Assembly: GCF_016464305.1 (NCBI RefSeq)
Contig: NZ_JAEIOJ010000003.1
Coordinates: 186,001-250,000 of the forward strand
Direction of reading: 5' to 3'
DNA length: 64,000 bases
DNA from: Umezawaea beigongshangensis
Lineage (GTDB): Bacteria; Actinomycetota; Actinomycetes; Mycobacteriales; Pseudonocardiaceae
Under the pieces are notes generated by a model, which had not been told where the DNA came from, ran no database searches, and worked only from the letters and a program-made list of their open reading frames with translations. Below are positions 62,023 through 64,000 of the stretch, piece by piece. How positions within the stretch are numbered: the first letter of the stretch is position 1; each line of letters begins with the position of its first letter. The position numbers and the translations under genes are program-made.

Positions 62023-64000
62023 CTACAGGACGATGTTGACCAGCCGGTTCGGCACCACGATCACCTTGCGCGGCGTCGCCGTGCCCACCAGCTCGGCGAT
62101 CTTCTCGTCCGCCAGCGCCGCGGCGCGCACCTCGTCCTGGCTCGCCCCGGCCGCCACGACCACGCGCGAGCGGACCTTGCCGCCCACCTGGATCGGGTAC
62201 TCGACGGTGTCCACGACCAGGTAGCGCTCGTCGGGGCGCGGGAACGGCCCGTGCGCCAGCGACTCGCCGTGGCCCAGCCGCGACCACAGCTCCTCGGCGA
62301 TGTGCGGGCTCAGCGGCGCCAGCATCTGCACCACGCCCTCGGCGATCGTCCTCGGCGTGCCCGCCGTGCCGCCGTAGGTCTTGGTGATGTGGTTGTTCAG
62401 CTCGATCAGCTTCGCGCCCGCCGTGTTGTAGCGCAGGCTCTCGTAGTCCTCGCGCACCCCGGCGACGGCCCGGTGCAGCGCGCGCAGCGACTCCTCCGAG
62501 GGCTCCTCGTCGGTGACCCGCAGCTCGCCGGTGTTCTCGTCGACCAGGTTGCGCCACAGCCGCTGCAGGAACCGCTGCGCGCCGACGACGTCCTTCGTGG
62601 CCCACGGGCGCGACACGTCCATCGGACCCATCGACATCTCGTAGAACCGGAACGTGTCCGCGCCGTAGGTCTCCGCCATCTCGTCCGGCGTGACCACGTT
62701 CTTCAGGCTCTTGCCCATCTTGCCGTACTCGCGGTTGACCTCCCGGCCCTCGAAGAAGAACTTCCCGTCCTCCTCGACGACCTGGTCGGCGGGCACGTAC
62801 GTGCCGCGCGAGTCGGTGTAGGCGTACGCCTGGACGTAGCCCTGGTTGAACAGGCGGCGGTACGGCTCGTCGCCGGACACGTGGCCCAGGTCGAACAGCA
62901 CCTTCTGCCAGAACCGCGAGTACAGCAGGTGCAGCACCGCGTGCTCCACACCGCCGATGTACAGGTCGACGCCGCCGGGGTCCGCCGCACCGTGCTCGGT
63001 GGTGCGCGGCCCCAGCCAGTAGCGCTCGTTCTCCCGGCCGACGAACCGCTCGTCGTCCGTCGGGTCGACGTAGCGCAGCTGGTACCAGCACGAACCCGCC
63101 CAGTTGGGCATCGTGTTGGTGTCGCGGCGGTAGGTCTTCGGCCCGTCGCCCAGGTCCAGCTCGACCTCGGTCCACTCCGTCGCGCGCGACAGCGGCGGGG
63201 ACGGCTCGGAGTTCGCGTCCTCCGGGTCGAAGGTGCGCGGCGAGTAGTCGTCCACCTCGGGCAGCACGACCGGCAGCATCGAGTCGGGCAGCGCGATCGG
63301 AGCGCCGTCGGAGTCGTAGACGACCGGGAACGGCTCGCCCCAGTACCGCTGCCGGGAGAACAGCCAGTCGCGCAGCTTGTACTGCACGGTGCCCCGGCCG
63401 TGACCGTGCTCCTCCAGCCAGCCGATGATCGTCTTCTTGGCGTCGTCGACGCCCATCCCGTCCAGGAAGGCCGAGTTGATCGCCGGACCCTCCCCGGTGA
63501 ACGCCTCGCCCTCGAAGCCGTCGGACGGCCGCACCGTGCGCACGACCGGCAGGCCGAACTTCGTCGCGAAGTCCCAGTCGCGCTGGTCCTGGCCCGGCAC
63601 CGCCATGATCGCGCCGGTGCCGTAGCCCATCAGCACGTAGTCGGCGACGAACACCGGGACGCGCGCGCCGTTGACCGGGTTCACCGCGTACGCGCCGGTG
63701 AACACGCCGGTCTTGTCCCGGTTCTCCTGGCGATCCAGCTCCGACTTGGTCGAGGCCGCCCTGCGGTAGGCGGCGACCGCCTCGGCGGGCGTCGCGGCGC
63801 CCTCGGTCCAGCGCGGGTCCACGTCGGCGGGCCACTCGTCGGGAACGATCCGGTCGACCAGGTCGTGCTCGGGGGCCAGCACCGCGTACGTCGCGCCGAA
63901 CAGCGTGTCGGGGCGGGTCGTGAAGACCTCGATCGACTCGTCGCCGACGGCGAACCGGACCCGCGCGCCGTGCGAGCGGCCGATCCAGTTGCGCTGCATG
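62023..64000 (-). CDS. leuS: Leucyl-tRNA synthetase (N-terminal part outside window)
   Basis: The last 659 codons of LeuRS, which charges tRNA-Leu. The CP1 editing domain is visible ([21 protein letters not shown] in part, [19 protein letters not shown]). Next comes the catalytic core with [16 protein letters not shown] and the KMSKS loop as [10 protein letters not shown]. The anticodon-binding domain ([34 protein letters not shown]) and the C-terminal domain ending LVNIVL follow. The HIGH motif lies beyond the right edge. KMGKS instead of KMSKS is a common variant. It is the mycobacterial Rv0041 counterpart by synteny. Confidence 0.97.
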   Translation of the reverse strand, partial: MQRNWIGRSHGARVRFAVGDESIEVFTTRPDTLFGATYAVLAPEHDLVDRIVPDEWPADVDPRWTEGAATPAEAVAAYRRAASTKSELDRQENRDKTGVFTGAYAVNPVNGARVPVFVADYVLMGYGTGAIMAVPGQDQRDWDFATKFGLPVVRTVRPSDGFEGEAFTGEGPAINSAFLDGMGVDDAKKTIIGWLEEHGHGRGTVQYKLRDWLFSRQRYWGEPFPVVYDSDGAPIALPDSMLPVVLPEVDDYSPRTFDPEDANSEPSPPLSRATEWTEVELDLGDGPKTYRRDTNTMPNWAGSCWYQLRYVDPTDDERFVGRENERYWLGPRTTEHGAADPGGVDLYIGGVEHAVLHLLYSRFWQKVLFDLGHVSGDEPYRRLFNQGYVQAYAYTDSRGTYVPADQVVEEDGKFFFEGREVNREYGKMGKSLKNVVTPDEMAETYGADTFRFYEMSMGPMDVSRPWATKDVVGAQRFLQRLWRNLVDENTGELRVTDEEPSEESLRALHRAVAGVREDYESLRYNTAGAKLIELNNHITKTYGGTAGTPRTIAEGVVQMLAPLSPHIAEELWSRLGHGESLAHGPFPRPDERYLVVDTVEYPIQVGGKVRSRVVVAAGASQDEVRAAALADEKIAELVGTATPRKVIVVPNRLVNIVL

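Overview
The window is high-GC actinobacterial chromosome with many GTG and some TTG starts and strong third-position GC bias. Gene content points to Pseudonocardiaceae (Saccharothrix/Lentzea/Actinosynnema/Amycolatopsis-like). Reasons: the block ino1-padR / DUF5318-class A PBP-GT87 protein / rpsF-ssb-rpsR-rplI-dnaB, with leuS nearby, follows the origin-proximal gene order known from Mycobacterium tuberculosis (about Rv0041-Rv0058), and it is mixed with chaplin-like secreted proteins, tandem PhoX phosphatases and a mycosin-type protease. No tRNA, rRNA, CRISPR array or prophage was seen. The only mobile element is one intact IS5-family insertion.

Layout. 0-6.5 kb: partial mycosin-like subtilase, a hypothetical protein, trmB, a 32-aa membrane peptide, a VanZ-RDD protein, an amidohydrolase and an SDR. 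6.5-11.5 kb: two tandem Tat-exported PhoX (DUF839) phosphatases, each with an 11-nt-period PHO-box-like repeat and a shared hairpin upstream, then a DUF1345 protein. 11.5-13.7 kb: a small membrane-protein gene split by a 914-bp IS with 17-bp terminal repeats and a 3-bp target duplication, plus a possible transposase relic. 13.7-16 kb: TetR/esterase pair and a HAD hydrolase. 16-31.5 kb: the conserved core (inositol phosphate synthase, PadR, DUF5318, bifunctional PBP, two tail-to-tail GT87 proteins, nfo, an exported protein, ribosomal protein genes, ssb, dnaB). dnaB carries a 270-aa intein with class 3 hallmarks and is preceded by a cluster of DnaA boxes. 31.5-41.8 kb: DEDDh exonuclease-BRCT, two diguanylate cyclase-type proteins, two repetitive or exported surface proteins, a beta-solenoid-like membrane protein and an AI-2E family transporter. 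42-49 kb: a two-component system with a DUF1707 protein, an SDR-DUF2867 fusion, threonine catabolism tdh-kbl and a LysR regulator. 49-56.7 kb: ptsI with a DasR-type operator overlapping its start, and a complete ribose operon rbsRACBKD. 56.8-64 kb: DUF2339 protein, divergent MMPL/TetR pair, and the 3' two-thirds of leuS.

How they work together. The core is housekeeping: translation (S6, S18, L9, LeuRS, TrmB), replication (SSB, DnaB), envelope synthesis (PBP, inositol phosphate for phosphatidylinositol lipids, GT87 proteins). Carbon and phosphate supply appear in PhoX, ribose uptake, PTS enzyme I and threonine-to-glycine conversion. Many genes have a TANNNT-like hexamer 6-7 nt before the start codon and no Shine-Dalgarno sequence, as expected for leaderless mRNAs; several starts below were chosen on that basis. 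I found no convincing wholly new multi-gene system. The most interesting items are the class 3 intein, the DnaA-box cluster, the IS event with its unusual interleaved inverted repeats, and the secreted repeat proteins.
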